From positions 1-31,434 of the forward strand of contig PBFR01000012.1 of the NCBI GenBank assembly GCA_002718735.1: 31,434 bases of DNA. Direction: 5' to 3'. Shown one piece after another: positions 1 to 11,152 of this stretch. A program made the translations under genes and the position numbers. The DNA comes from Halobacteriovoraceae bacterium. Lineage in GTDB: Bacteria > Bdellovibrionota > Bacteriovoracia > Bacteriovoracales > Bacteriovoracaceae. How positions within the stretch are numbered: position 1 is the stretch's first letter; each line of letters starts with the position of its first letter. Under the pieces are notes generated by a model. The model did no database searches and had not been told where the DNA came from. It was given only the letters and a program-made list of their open reading frames with translations.

Positions 1-63
1 AAATAATTCATTGAAATTTAATTTTCCCAAAAATAATAGACTGCTTAGTGCAAATGATTTTTC
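1..63 (-). CDS. Possible 5' part of rnpA (RNase P protein), running off the window
   Basis: The usual neighbour downstream of rpmH is rnpA. On the minus strand one frame stays open from base 63 (just after a TAA at 64-66) to the window edge. It encodes 21 residues ending LNFNELF. This loosely resembles the RnpA N-terminus, where a hydrophobic stretch is followed by a Phe-x-x-x-Phe pattern. A TTG near the middle is the only visible candidate start, and no convincing ribosome binding site precedes it. The call rests on gene order more than on sequence. Confidence 0.2.
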
Positions 64-135
64 TTATCTAAAAGAAGGAGCGTTATTTGTACGAAGCGGT
101 CTTTTCTTGAAAAATTAAATTTCAATGAATTATTT
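1..135. repeat. Perfect 25-bp inverted repeat flanking an 85-bp spacer
   Basis: Bases 1-25 are the exact reverse complement of bases 111-135. Pairing stops at base 26 against base 110. The right arm covers the last Lys codon and the stop codon of rpmH (minus strand, stop at 130-132). The left arm begins at the first base of the window, so the repeat may continue outside it. In a minus-strand transcript the arms could fold into a long AU-rich stem with an 85-nt loop. It could be a transcript hairpin, a recombination scar or an assembly artefact at a contig end; the sequence alone does not decide. Confidence 0.85.
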
Positions 136-282
136 AGTTCCAGTCGTTACACTTAAACGCTTTCTACCTTTCTTTCTTCTCGCTTTGATTACGTTTTTTC
201 CACCTGGAGAGCTCATTCTTTTAAGAAATCCATGCTTTTTAAGTCTTTTTAGTTTCTTTGGTTGCCAAGTTCTTTTACTCAT
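130..282 (-). CDS. rpmH: 50S ribosomal protein L34
   Basis: A 50-residue, strongly basic protein that is a structural component of the large ribosomal subunit. It starts [19 protein letters not shown] and continues with the family hallmarks [10 protein letters not shown] and a [11 protein letters not shown] tail. The length is close to the usual 44-50 residues. An AGGA ribosome binding site lies about 8 nt before the ATG. rpmH divergently transcribed from dnaA at the origin is a classic bacterial arrangement, in which rnpA normally follows in the same direction. The gene is too short to appear among larger ORFs, but the match is unambiguous. Confidence 0.97.
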   Translation of the reverse strand: MSKRTWQPKKLKRLKKHGFLKRMSSPGGKNVIKARRKKGRKRLSVTTGTK

Positions 283-317
283 ATGCAATTCCTATTTTTA
301 AGTTCTAAAGGTTGTTA

Positions 318-346
318 TATTTATAGGATAAAGCGCTATGGGTCAA
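318..346 (-). promoter_or_regulatory. Candidate promoter for rpmH
   Basis: Read on the minus strand, TTGACC (341-346) is followed after 17 nt by TAAATA (318-323); TATAAA at 320-325 is an overlapping alternative with a 15-nt spacer. Transcription would start about 30 nt before the rpmH start codon. The match is by eye. Confidence 0.5.
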
Positions 347-355
347 TATAAATGA

Positions 356-386
356 TTGAAATACTCATAAAAATTTTAAGTATATT
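356..386 (+). promoter_or_regulatory. Candidate dnaA promoter
   Basis: TTGAAA (356-361) is followed by TATATT (381-386) with a 19-nt spacer, longer than ideal. The implied start point is close to 393, directly beside DnaA boxes at 396 and 416. This would fit negative autoregulation of dnaA by DnaA. Weak by consensus alone. Confidence 0.3.
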
Positions 387-395
387 GAAAATAAC

Positions 396-424
396 TTTTC
401 CACATGCTAGTTTTCTTTTCCACA
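396..424 (+). promoter_or_regulatory. Two DnaA boxes upstream of dnaA
   Basis: TTTTCCACA occurs at 396-404 and again at 416-424 in the same orientation, 20 bp apart (about two helical turns). Each differs from the classic TTATCCACA box at one position. They lie between the candidate promoter and the dnaA start codon, so they could serve both origin function (a bipartite origin with dnaA in the middle) and autoregulation. Confidence 0.7.
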
Positions 425-452
425 CACACGAGAGCCAGAGGGAAGACCAGTT

Positions 453-2162
453 ATGTCAGAGAATTTTCCAATAAATCACTTTTTCACTCAGAAAAACAAT
501 AACAATTTCAAAAACTTAGAGAAAAGCAATAACGTTTTTGATCACGAAACTGAGAGCAATGACTTCCTAGAAAGATCATTCAGCACCTCAGTTCAGACCG
601 ACAAAAAAATGACTAAAAGTCAATTTAATGACACCTCTAATGAAGCCGAGATGGAATTAGAGGAGTTAAAAAGTATAACGGATGAAATACTGTCCATCCT
701 AAAGCAAAATATACAACCACATAAATTTAAAACATATTTTGAAAACACTTTTACTGTATCATCCCTAGATGGCGACCACGTTGGGTTTTCAGTTACCACC
801 CCATTCATTAAGAAGATGATTGAAAACTTCTATTATTTGGCACTGAAACAAGCAGTTCAAGAATTACTGGGCTCAGAATATGAGATTTCAATCAATGTAA
901 TGAATAGTAAAAGGAGCCTCTCCTCAAACAATGCAAATATTTTAAATACTGTGAACGAATCAAAAAGAATAAGCTTCACAGATGAAGTTTTTGGCAGCTC
1001 AAAGCCTGACACAAAACCAACAAATTCTGTGCGAGCAACATCCTTTAAGATAGGAAGTATGCCTCAAACAAAGAATGAAATCTTAGATGAAGTTAATAGT
1101 GAGGTTCGTAAGACTCTTAATAATAGTTTTGGTCACAAGATAGACGGCAAAAAAACATTCAGTAACTTCATAGTCGGTCCGTCCAATAATATGGCACACG
1201 CATTCTCAGTAGCAGTAGCAAAGGAACCTGGTCGAGTTTATCCACAACTTTACATCTACGGTAATTCTGGACTGGGCAAGACTCACCTCTTACACGCTAT
1301 TTGTAATCATATTAAAGATAGCAATCCCAGATATCGAATTTGCTTAACCACTGCCACAGACTTTATGTCAGAGATGATTATGGCCATACAAAATAATAAA
1401 TCTGGCCAAGATAGATTTGCAGAATTTAGAAGAAAATACACCGACCTGGTTGATGTCCTCATTATCGACGATATTCATGAGCTCCAAGGTAAAGCTAGAA
1501 CGCAAGCTGAGTTTTTTCATGTCTTCAATGAATTACAAGCAAAGAAAAAACAACTTATTTTTACATCTGATAAACCACCAAAAGAAATAGACAAGCTTGA
1601 GGATAGAATTCGAACGAGGCTTAACTCAGCACTCTTAGTCGATATCCAGCAACCTGATCTTGAAACACGAATTGCTATTTTAAAAAAGAAAGCTTTTGAA
1701 AAAGATATATTCTTAGATGATGAAGTAATTAATCTCATTGCAAGTTCTGTAAAAAGCAATGTTAGAGAACTTGAAGGAAAGCTAGTTAAACTTGGAGCAT
1801 ACTCTGACCTCATGAACGTGGATATCGACCTAGAAATAGCCAAGCAACAGCTAAACCTTCACAACTTTAATGAAGAGAAGGTTTTAGACATAGTAGGCAT
1901 AACCGAAGCTGTAGCGGCCTATTTCTCGCTTCCTTTAGGCGATATAAGAGGAAAAACCCGTAAGAAAGAAGTTGCCCTTGCGAGACACATAGCGATGCAT
2001 ATGAGCCATAAAATATTAAAACTGACTCTTGAAGAAATTGGAGATTATTTCGATAACAGAGACCATTCGACAGTTATCCATGGAGTGAAAAAAATAGAGG
2101 ATCTCTCTAAAAGAGACTCTAAAATAACTCAGCAAATTTATGAGATTGAATCAAACTTGTAA
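453..2162 (+). CDS. dnaA: Chromosomal replication initiator protein DnaA
   Basis: DnaA binds DnaA boxes, melts the origin and recruits the replicative helicase. At 569 residues it is about 100 longer than usual. Residues 1-68 are an Asn/Ser/Glu-rich extension before domain I (about 69-145). A variable linker follows. The AAA+ core has Walker A GNSGLGKT (270-277), Walker B VLIIDDIHE (335-343) and sensor 1 at TSD (371-373). The C-terminal DNA-binding domain ends with the signature GDYFDNRDHSTVIHGVKKIE (530-549). An AGAGGG ribosome binding site lies 10 nt before the ATG. An internal Met53 could give a shorter protein, but the upstream site supports the long start. A terminator follows directly. 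Confidence 0.98.
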   Translation: MSENFPINHFFTQKNNNNFKNLEKSNNVFDHETESNDFLERSFSTSVQTDKKMTKSQFNDTSNEAEMELEELKSITDEILSILKQNIQPHKFKTYFENTFTVSSLDGDHVGFSVTTPFIKKMIENFYYLALKQAVQELLGSEYEISINVMNSKRSLSSNNANILNTVNESKRISFTDEVFGSSKPDTKPTNSVRATSFKIGSMPQTKNEILDEVNSEVRKTLNNSFGHKIDGKKTFSNFIVGPSNNMAHAFSVAVAKEPGRVYPQLYIYGNSGLGKTHLLHAICNHIKDSNPRYRICLTTATDFMSEMIMAIQNNKSGQDRFAEFRRKYTDLVDVLIIDDIHELQGKARTQAEFFHVFNELQAKKKQLIFTSDKPPKEIDKLEDRIRTRLNSALLVDIQQPDLETRIAILKKKAFEKDIFLDDEVINLIASSVKSNVRELEGKLVKLGAYSDLMNVDIDLEIAKQQLNLHNFNEEKVLDIVGITEAVAAYFSLPLGDIRGKTRKKEVALARHIAMHMSHKILKLTLEEIGDYFDNRDHSTVIHGVKKIEDLSKRDSKITQQIYEIESNL

Positions 2163-2190
2163 AAATTCTTTTACAAGTTTTAAACATAAA

Positions 2191-2218
2191 GCGGCTTACA
2201 ACAAGCCGCTTTTTTTTT
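2191..2218 (+). terminator. Rho-independent terminator after dnaA
   Basis: A 7-bp stem GCGGCTT / AAGCCGC (2191-2197 and 2203-2209) with a 5-nt loop is followed by nine T residues (2210-2218). It lies 29 nt after the dnaA stop codon and separates dnaA transcription from the origin region. Confidence 0.9.
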
Positions 2219-2219
2219 A

Positions 2220-2605
2220 TCATGGCTAGGCAAAATGGATACTCACACCGTGTTTTCAACAAATCCACACGATGTGGAAAAGTATTTGTGTAAAAAAAAG
2301 TTTTGCTTTTCCACAATCTTGAAAACTTGTGGAAAAAGTACCTCAAAATGTCCAAACGACTTGGCGCTATTAAACTCATTTTAATTATATGTTGATAACT
2401 ATGTGGAAAGGCCGTTAATAACCATTTATAAAAAAGAAAACTGTAAGAATATACGCGCTAAATACATCCTAGTTACGATGTTTTCAAGATAGGGCTGGAA
2501 AACCTAACGCTCTAAATAATTAAAATTATTGGACTTTATAAACTTATTAACAATCCACATCTCTTATAATAATCAATTATATATATATATAAAGATATAT
2601 AAGAA
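2220..2605. other. oriC: Chromosomal replication origin (oriC), dnaA-dnaN intergenic region
   Basis: The 518-bp gap between dnaA and dnaN holds six DnaA-box-like sites. They are at 2261-2269 (plus, AAATCCACA), 2273-2281 (minus, TTTTCCACA), 2307-2315 (plus, TTTTCCACA), 2328-2336 (minus, TTTTCCACA), 2402-2410 (minus, CTTTCCACA) and 2551-2559 (plus, CAATCCACA). The first four form two back-to-back pairs. The last box abuts an almost pure A+T stretch at 2564-2602. Box cluster, AT-rich element and gene context together make this the origin. With the pair at 396-424 the layout is bipartite around dnaA. Confidence 0.85.
2564..2602. other. AT-rich stretch, candidate DNA unwinding element
   Basis: About 39 bp that are almost entirely A and T, including an alternating TA run at about 2578-2592. 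It begins 5 bp after the weak DnaA box at 2551-2559. This is the expected position and composition for the site where DnaA first melts the duplex. Confidence 0.65.
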
Positions 2606-2624
2606 AAGCTTCGCTAATCCTGCC

Positions 2625-2653
2625 TTGCAAATCTATTGTCTTTCGGCTTATAA
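2625..2653 (+). promoter_or_regulatory. Candidate promoter for the dnaN-recF-gyrB-gyrA run
   Basis: TTGCAA (2625-2630) and TTATAA (2648-2653) are separated by 17 nt and lie just before the dnaN start at 2681. A fresh promoter is expected here because dnaA is closed by its own terminator. Confidence 0.45.
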
Positions 2654-2680
2654 CCTGTATTGAAAAGGTAGAGTGAGTTT

Positions 2681-3796
2681 ATGAAAATAAATATTAATTC
2701 AAGTGTTTTGAGAGATGGTTTAAATAAAGTTTTAACCGTAATTGATAAAAAAAATGCAAGACCAATTCTAACTAATTGTTTGATTAATGCTGAAAATGGC
2801 AGGCTAGAACTGGTAGCTACAGATCTAGAGGTAACAGCAAAAGTAATTTTGGACTCAAAGATTTCAGAGGATGGTAGCTTTTGCATCAACACTAAGAACT
2901 TTTACGAAATTCTAAAAGAATTACCTAATGCTGATGTAGAAATGGACATTAATCAGGAAAATAATATTTTAGAATTAAATTGTGAGAAAATTAATTATTC
3001 ACTTTTAATAACTAATTCTGATGAATATCCACAAGTTAACTTTGAAAATAGTGGAAAACCCTTTCAATTAAAATCGAGAGATTTTTCAAATATTATTAGC
3101 AAGACATCTCATGCAATTTCTAATGATGAAACTCGTATAAACTTAAACGGAATTTATGCACAGCAAATCGATGGAAAATTAAGAACTGTTGCTATTGATG
3201 GACATAGGCTCGCGTTGTTAGACGTGCATGATTTTCACTCTGAAAATCAAAGCTTGCTTGATGGTGTGATTATCCCTAGAAAGGGAATTTCTGAAATTAA
3301 AAAAATAGCTGATGCATTTGCTGAAAGTACGCTTACAGTATCTTTAGATGAATCTTTTCTATACTTGTCAGCTAACGATGAATACTTTTTATCTGTACGA
3401 TTAATTGCTAGGGAATATCCTAAGTACCAAACAGTTATTCCATCAAAGACTTCTTATTCTATGATTGTGGATAAAAATGCCCTTTTGAACGCAGTTAAAA
3501 GAATTAAGATCCTCTCAAATGAAAAAACTAATGGAATTAAAGTAGGTGTCTCCAACGGACTCCTAACAGTTTCAGCTAACCACCCTTCTCTTGGACATGC
3601 AAAGGAAACTGTCCCTGTTGAATACGAGGGTGAAGAAATGGAAATAGGGTTCAATGCAAAGTATATGATTGAATCTTTAATGGTTTTGGATGTTGATGAA
3701 GTTATATATGAATTTAACAATGAACTAAGTCCGGTGGTTGTTAGATCTGACGCTGAACCAGACTTTCTTGGAATTATAATGCCTCTAAAGCTCTAG
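2681..3796 (+). CDS. dnaN: DNA polymerase III sliding clamp (beta subunit)
   Basis: Forms the ring that tethers DNA polymerase III to DNA and is a docking platform for many repair and replication proteins. The 371-residue length is typical (about 366). The N-terminus (LNKVLTVIDKKNARPILTN) and the C-terminus ending FLGIIMPLKL match the family, which ends in a hydrophobic Met-Pro-x-(Lys/Arg)-Leu motif. The three-fold repeated clamp fold is expected from the length. A GAGTGAG-type ribosome binding site precedes the ATG. The stop codon is immediately followed by the recF start, so the two are probably translationally coupled. Confidence 0.98.
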   Translation: MKININSSVLRDGLNKVLTVIDKKNARPILTNCLINAENGRLELVATDLEVTAKVILDSKISEDGSFCINTKNFYEILKELPNADVEMDINQENNILELNCEKINYSLLITNSDEYPQVNFENSGKPFQLKSRDFSNIISKTSHAISNDETRINLNGIYAQQIDGKLRTVAIDGHRLALLDVHDFHSENQSLLDGVIIPRKGISEIKKIADAFAESTLTVSLDESFLYLSANDEYFLSVRLIAREYPKYQTVIPSKTSYSMIVDKNALLNAVKRIKILSNEKTNGIKVGVSNGLLTVSANHPSLGHAKETVPVEYEGEEMEIGFNAKYMIESLMVLDVDEVIYEFNNELSPVVVRSDAEPDFLGIIMPLKL

Positions 3797-4882
3797 ATGG
3801 AGTTTTATAAATTAGAGAAGTTACAAGTTGATAATTTTCGAAACTTGAACTCAAACGTAATTGATTTTTCGCCGACTATAAATTGTATATTTGGCGAGAA
3901 TGGAAATGGTAAAACTAATATTTTAGAGGCTATATTTTTTCTTTGTAATAAGAAATCTTTTCGTAAAAACACTAGTTTTCCACAAATATTAAGCGTCGAA
4001 TGTGAAAAATCCGAAATATTATTTAATTCAGTTTGGTTAACGGATAATGAGCAAAAGTTTTCACTATCTGGCAAAGTTTCTTCAGAAAACTCTGTTTGGA
4101 ATCTAAACTCACGTCCGATAAAATCAAAGCCAAAGATAGCTTCTGTTTTTATTAACCCGTTTGACTCGTACGGTTTTCATACTACAGCTTCTTTTCGTAG
4201 GAATTGGGTGGATCAACACCTTTCTTTGATTTCCAAAGAGTATAAAGACGTACTATCTCGTTACAACCAATCTTTAAAATTTAGAAATCAACTGTTATCT
4301 AAAAAGCCCTCTAGTTACCTTCAACAAGTGGAGGCCATTGATGATCAATTGGCCTATTACTCAAAGATTGTAACTGATTTAAGGATGGAATTTGTGGATC
4401 AGCTGCGTCCATATTGTAAGATGACTTTTAAAATTATTTTTGAACAAGTGCATGATCTGCAACTGCAGCTGCAATCGGAATTTATTGGAGCAACGCAAGA
4501 AGAAATTAGGGACTACTATAGAAGAAACCTACAAAAGGATGACATTAATGGGCGTACAACCTATGGAATTCACTTAGATGATTATATGTTTCTTTTTGAT
4601 GGTTTCAATTCATTTGAATTCTGCTCTTTGGGCCAACAAAAAATGAGCTATTTGAGCCTCATATTTGCCTATATAGAGCTTTTTAGATATAAATTTAGCT
4701 CCTACCCTATTGTATTAATTGACGATGTTTCTGGGGAGTTGGATAGCCGTCGGTGGAAGAACTTAATTGAGTACTTGGAAGCAAAAAACTTTCAAGTAAT
4801 AATCACGACAGCTAATGAAAATTTTAAACAAGAATTGGAAAAAATTAAAAATTCCAACAAAATTTATGTTGATAGTGGATGA
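3797..4882 (+). CDS. recF: DNA replication and repair protein RecF
   Basis: SMC-like ATPase that binds single-strand gaps and helps load RecA through RecFOR. The 361-residue length is standard. Walker A GENGNGKTN lies at 33-41, directly after the family start pattern LQVDNFRNL. The ABC signature region SLGQQKMSYLSLIFAY and the Walker B LIDDVSGELD are near the C-terminus, followed by a QVIITTAN segment. The ATG abuts the dnaN stop codon with no gap, and the dnaN-recF-gyrB order is the common one at bacterial origins. A 42-bp gap separates it from gyrB. Confidence 0.97.
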   Translation: MEFYKLEKLQVDNFRNLNSNVIDFSPTINCIFGENGNGKTNILEAIFFLCNKKSFRKNTSFPQILSVECEKSEILFNSVWLTDNEQKFSLSGKVSSENSVWNLNSRPIKSKPKIASVFINPFDSYGFHTTASFRRNWVDQHLSLISKEYKDVLSRYNQSLKFRNQLLSKKPSSYLQQVEAIDDQLAYYSKIVTDLRMEFVDQLRPYCKMTFKIIFEQVHDLQLQLQSEFIGATQEEIRDYYRRNLQKDDINGRTTYGIHLDDYMFLFDGFNSFEFCSLGQQKMSYLSLIFAYIELFRYKFSSYPIVLIDDVSGELDSRRWKNLIEYLEAKNFQVIITTANENFKQELEKIKNSNKIYVDSG

Positions 4883-4897
4883 ATAGGAAATCTTTAA

Positions 4898-7369
<2,472 letters not shown>

Positions 7370-7383
7370 GAGGATAGTTAAAA

Positions 7384-9849
7384 ATGAGCGACGAAAATAA
7401 CAACACACCAAACCACAATCACGGAAATATTGCTCCTCTTCTAATACAAGATGAAATGAGAGAGTGTTTCTTAGACTATGCGATGTCAGTAATCGTGAGT
7501 CGTGCGCTTCCGGACGTAAAGGATGGACTAAAGCCTGTACATAGAAGAGTTCTCTATGCCATGCATATGTTGAACAATTATCACAACAAGCCTTTTTTAA
7601 AGTCAGCAAGGGTTGTAGGCGACGTAATTGGTAAATATCACCCACATGGTGACTCAGCTGTATATGGAGCAATTGTTCGTTTGGCACAGGATTTTTCTAT
7701 GCGATATCCAGTCGTAGATGGCCAGGGTAACTTTGGATCTATTGATGGAGATAATGCTGCAGCAATGAGGTACACCGAAGTAAGAATGAAAAAACTTGCT
7801 GAGGAAATGTTAAAAGACATCGATAAAGAGACTGTTGATTGGCAACCCAACTATGATGAAAAGTTTCTAGAACCGAGAGTCTTACCAACAAAAGTTCCAA
7901 ATCTTCTTATAAATGGATCGGCAGGTATTGCAGTTGGTATGGCAACCAACATCCCGCCACATAACCTAACAGAGATCGTAAATGGATTAAAAATTCTTTT
8001 GGATGAGCCCGATACTTCTATTGATAGTTTGATGGAAATTATTCCGGGTCCAGACTTCCCTACTGGAGCGGCTATTCACGGAACTGCTGGAATTAAATCG
8101 GCCTACCATACGGGTAAAGGAGTTATTCAAATAAGAGCGAAAGCGGATATCGAAGTTCATGGAAAGCAAGAAAGAGAACGTATTGTTATCAATGAAATTC
8201 CTTATCAAGTTAACAAGGCAAAACTAATCGAAAAAATTGCTAAGCTAGTGAATGATAAAGACATTACTGGTATCAGCGACATCAGAGATGAATCAAGTAA
8301 GCTTGGAATAAGAATTGTTATTGATATTAAGCGCGGCGAGCCTGCAAATATCATCTTGAACAAGCTCTATAAAATGACCCAACTTCAAGTATCGTTTGGT
8401 ATCATTTTCCTTTCTATTCATAATGGCCAACCTAAAGTTATGAATTTGAAAGAACAGCTTCAATGCTTTATCGATCACAGACGTGAAGTTGTAATTAGAC
8501 GTACGATGTACGAGCTTAAAAAGGCCAAAGCAAGAGCTCACATTTTAGAAGGTCTAAAAGTTGCTGTAGAAAATATTGATGAAATTGTTGAATTGATCAA
8601 GAAGTCTGAAGGGCCGTCACAAGCAAAATCAAAACTAATAGATAAGTACACGCTTTCTGAAATTCAAGCCCAAGCAATCCTTGACATGAGGCTTCAGAGA
8701 TTGACTGGTCTTGAGCGTGATAAAATCATTGCTGATTACGAAGCGATTATGAAGGAAATTGCAAGACTTGAGGAAATTTTAGACTCAGAAGATCTGATTA
8801 GAGGAATTATTAGGGATGAATTTGAAGAGATTTTAGAGTCCTATGGAGATGAGAGAAGAACTGAAATAATCGCCAAAGCTGATGAAATTCAAATTGAAGA
8901 CTTGATTGCAAATGAAGAAGTGATTGTAACCATTACTCATAAAGGTTATTTAAAAAGAATGCCTCTAGATACCTACAAGGCCCAAAAACGTGGTGGAAAA
9001 GGTGTAAAAGGCAGTGCTACTGAGGATGACTTCTTCACTAGTATCTTCACTGCTGAAACTCATGATCAATTGATGTTCTTTACTGATAAAGGAACCGTTT
9101 ACACTCTTAAAGTTTATCAAATTCCAGAGGGCAGTCGAACTAGCAAAGGTAGAAACATTGTTAACCTCATTCCACTAAAGTCGGATGAAAAAGTACGCGA
9201 GATAGCAACAGTACCAAAGGACTTTGACAAACATTACCTCGTTATTGCTACTGAAAAAGGATTAATTAAAAAGTCCAAACTTTCAGAATATGCAAATGTT
9301 AAGCAGTCGGGAATTAGAGCTATTAAAGTTCAAGACGATGACTCGGTATTAAGTGTAAGAGTTACAGATGGTAAGAAAGATGTATTGATCTGCTCTTCTT
9401 CTGGAAAAATAATAAGATTTGCTGAGTCTGACTGCAGGCCTATGGGAAGAGTGGCACAAGGTGTTAAAGGTATTACCCTAAATGACGATGAAAGAGTTAT
9501 TGGGATGGAAATAATTGAGGACGGCGTAGAGATTCTTAGCGTAACTGAAAAAGGTTACGGAAAGCGTTCTTCAACCTCCGAATACCGAAAACAATCACGA
9601 GGTGGAAAAGGCATTATTGCTATGAAGCTTAATGATAAAACTGGAGAAATTGTTCAAATAAAGCCGGTAAGTGAAAGTGATGATTTAATGATTATTACTA
9701 ACAGTGGGCAGGTTATTAGAACAAAAATATCTGGAATTTCATTGTTAGGAAGAAACACTCAAGGTGTTCGCTTGATTAATCTTAAAGATGGCGAAGCTGT
9801 TGTAGCAGTGGAAAATATTTTAGATTCTGATGAAGAAACAGATAGCTAA
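7384..9849 (+). CDS. gyrA: DNA gyrase subunit A
   Basis: Breakage-reunion subunit of gyrase. The 821-residue protein has the winged-helix/tower domain with catalytic Tyr130 in [11 protein letters not shown], aligning with Tyr122 of E. coli by a constant offset of 8. The GyrA box QKRGGKG (534-540) begins the DNA-wrapping C-terminal beta-pinwheel, marking it as gyrase rather than topoisomerase IV. In the quinolone-resistance-determining region [13 protein letters not shown], Ser91 (E. coli Ser83) is kept but Gly95 replaces E. coli Asp87. A GAGGATAG ribosome binding site precedes the ATG. The 3' end overlaps the next gene by 20 nt. Confidence 0.98.
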   Translation: MSDENNNTPNHNHGNIAPLLIQDEMRECFLDYAMSVIVSRALPDVKDGLKPVHRRVLYAMHMLNNYHNKPFLKSARVVGDVIGKYHPHGDSAVYGAIVRLAQDFSMRYPVVDGQGNFGSIDGDNAAAMRYTEVRMKKLAEEMLKDIDKETVDWQPNYDEKFLEPRVLPTKVPNLLINGSAGIAVGMATNIPPHNLTEIVNGLKILLDEPDTSIDSLMEIIPGPDFPTGAAIHGTAGIKSAYHTGKGVIQIRAKADIEVHGKQERERIVINEIPYQVNKAKLIEKIAKLVNDKDITGISDIRDESSKLGIRIVIDIKRGEPANIILNKLYKMTQLQVSFGIIFLSIHNGQPKVMNLKEQLQCFIDHRREVVIRRTMYELKKAKARAHILEGLKVAVENIDEIVELIKKSEGPSQAKSKLIDKYTLSEIQAQAILDMRLQRLTGLERDKIIADYEAIMKEIARLEEILDSEDLIRGIIRDEFEEILESYGDERRTEIIAKADEIQIEDLIANEEVIVTITHKGYLKRMPLDTYKAQKRGGKGVKGSATEDDFFTSIFTAETHDQLMFFTDKGTVYTLKVYQIPEGSRTSKGRNIVNLIPLKSDEKVREIATVPKDFDKHYLVIATEKGLIKKSKLSEYANVKQSGIRAIKVQDDDSVLSVRVTDGKKDVLICSSSGKIIRFAESDCRPMGRVAQGVKGITLNDDERVIGMEIIEDGVEILSVTEKGYGKRSSTSEYRKQSRGGKGIIAMKLNDKTGEIVQIKPVSESDDLMIITNSGQVIRTKISGISLLGRNTQGVRLINLKDGEAVVAVENILDSDEETDS

Positions 9850-10618
9850 ATTTATCTTTTTAATATTTATGTTGTCCGGATGTGATTTCACTTCCGGGCT
9901 CCATAAAGACATATTAAAGGCTCAGGATTTAATTACAAAACAGGAATTTTCAAAGGCAGTTAAGGTCTATGAGGATATACTTAAAACAAAACCTTCAAAA
10001 ACAATCCAAATAAAAATTAACTATCAGCTTGGTGAGATTTACTCTCTTTATCTAAACGACTCTAAAAAGGCATTAAGCCATCTTCAGACCATAATAGACG
10101 CCTCAAATGAGCCTCTATGGCAAAAAAACGCAATGGAAAAAATGGGGGCGATATACTTTGAGAAGTATAAGGACTATAAGAGGGCAAAAAAGGCATACAA
10201 AAGCTTAATGGATTTCTTACCAAAACTTGAAAGGCAAGAATTTTATACTTTTAGATATGCACTTTGTGAGTTTCACTTAAAAAATTACTCTCTCAGCGAC
10301 AAAATATTTAAAGAATTAACCAGAACATCAGTTAACCACGTAGGAGTTGAAAGTTTCTACTATTTGGGTCTTACAAAATTTTATTTAAGAGATTGGGATT
10401 CTGCAGTAAATTTCTGGTTTGAATTTCTTAAAAGGGAAAAAAGAAAGGATAAAATCGTTCAGGCTAAATTCCTAATAGCAAATGCATATGAAAGTGCAGA
10501 AAAATTGAAAGAGGCATACAATATTTATTACTCAATTATTGGTGAGTATCCCAATCCTGAAGTTATAGAAAACAGATTAAATTCACTTTATGAACGAAGA
10601 GTTGCTAGGAAAAGATAA
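9830..10618 (+). CDS. TPR lipoprotein of unknown function
   Basis: A 262-residue predicted lipoprotein. A short signal peptide ends in the lipobox LSGC, with lipidation expected at Cys18. The rest is helical with several TPR-like repeats, for example around 35-70, 95-130, 170-200 and 205-235, such as [13 protein letters not shown] and ALSHLQTII. It is probably anchored in the outer membrane and acts as a protein-protein adaptor; no specific partner is visible. BamD-like assembly factors share this build, but I see no diagnostic match. It overlaps gyrA by 20 nt and shares a TAATG junction with the next gene, so it is co-transcribed and coupled. Confidence 0.75.
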   Translation: MKKQIAKFIFLIFMLSGCDFTSGLHKDILKAQDLITKQEFSKAVKVYEDILKTKPSKTIQIKINYQLGEIYSLYLNDSKKALSHLQTIIDASNEPLWQKNAMEKMGAIYFEKYKDYKRAKKAYKSLMDFLPKLERQEFYTFRYALCEFHLKNYSLSDKIFKELTRTSVNHVGVESFYYLGLTKFYLRDWDSAVNFWFEFLKREKRKDKIVQAKFLIANAYESAEKLKEAYNIYYSIIGEYPNPEVIENRLNSLYERRVARKR

Positions 10619-10824
10619 TGGATAAAAATCTACTGGCCGTTATGGCTCTAGCACTAGCCTTGCCAAGCTCAATCCTTGCAGTTGCCGCAGTAGTTTACAA
10701 ATTGATTGAACAAAATTTAGTTAGCAATATGACAGGTTTAATTATTATTCTTGCTGTCATTTTTAATATTTTCTTTCTAATGTTTAAGCATTTGAGAAAA
10801 AACAAAGATGTATCAGATGAATAA
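10618..10824 (+). CDS. Small two-helix membrane protein, AtpZ-like
   Basis: A 68-residue protein with two predicted membrane helices (about 7-28 and 38-57) and a basic tail. Size, topology and position before AtpI-like, atpB and atpE genes suggest an AtpZ-type accessory protein of ATP synthase. Known AtpZ/AtpI proteins assist c-ring assembly or cation supply. Sequence identity is too low to be sure. The ATG overlaps the stop codon of the lipoprotein gene by one base, and its own end overlaps the next ORF. Confidence 0.5.
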   Translation: MDKNLLAVMALALALPSSILAVAAVVYKLIEQNLVSNMTGLIIILAVIFNIFFLMFKHLRKNKDVSDE

Positions 10825-11140
10825 AAGTATTTATACCGTACTATCTTTGCTTAATTTTGGTGCACTTGCGTATTTAACGAACATGAAGCCTACCCTGGCA
10901 ATTGTGATTTTTTATTTTGGAGTACTGGTAAACCAAATTTTTCTTGTTCTAGGTGTGAAGGCATTGATAAATGCACAGAAAAAATCTTTCCTCCTGGTGA
11001 TAAAGTTTTTTGTTTTAGCAGCCGTATTTGTTTACGCAATGCAGACAATGCCCAATCACCTAATAATATGTCTTGCAACCTACATATTTCAATTGATTAT
11101 TCTTGCTATTAGTATTAAAAGTGATAGTAAAAAAAATTAA
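10808..11140 (+). CDS. AtpI-like ATP synthase accessory membrane protein
   Basis: A 110-residue protein with four predicted membrane helices (about 10-26, 29-50, 60-79 and 84-103). Length, topology and position directly upstream of atpB fit AtpI (UncI), a non-structural protein thought to aid c-ring assembly. The start could be Met1 or Met4 (10817); neither has a clear ribosome binding site. It overlaps the previous gene, so translation is probably coupled. The assignment leans on context. Confidence 0.55.
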   Translation: MYQMNKSIYTVLSLLNFGALAYLTNMKPTLAIVIFYFGVLVNQIFLVLGVKALINAQKKSFLLVIKFFVLAAVFVYAMQTMPNHLIICLATYIFQLIILAISIKSDSKKN

Positions 11141-11152
11141 GGAAATATACCG

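Noticed and set aside
2578..2600. TA dinucleotide run as a microsatellite
   Set aside because: Better explained as part of the AT-rich unwinding element next to a DnaA box.
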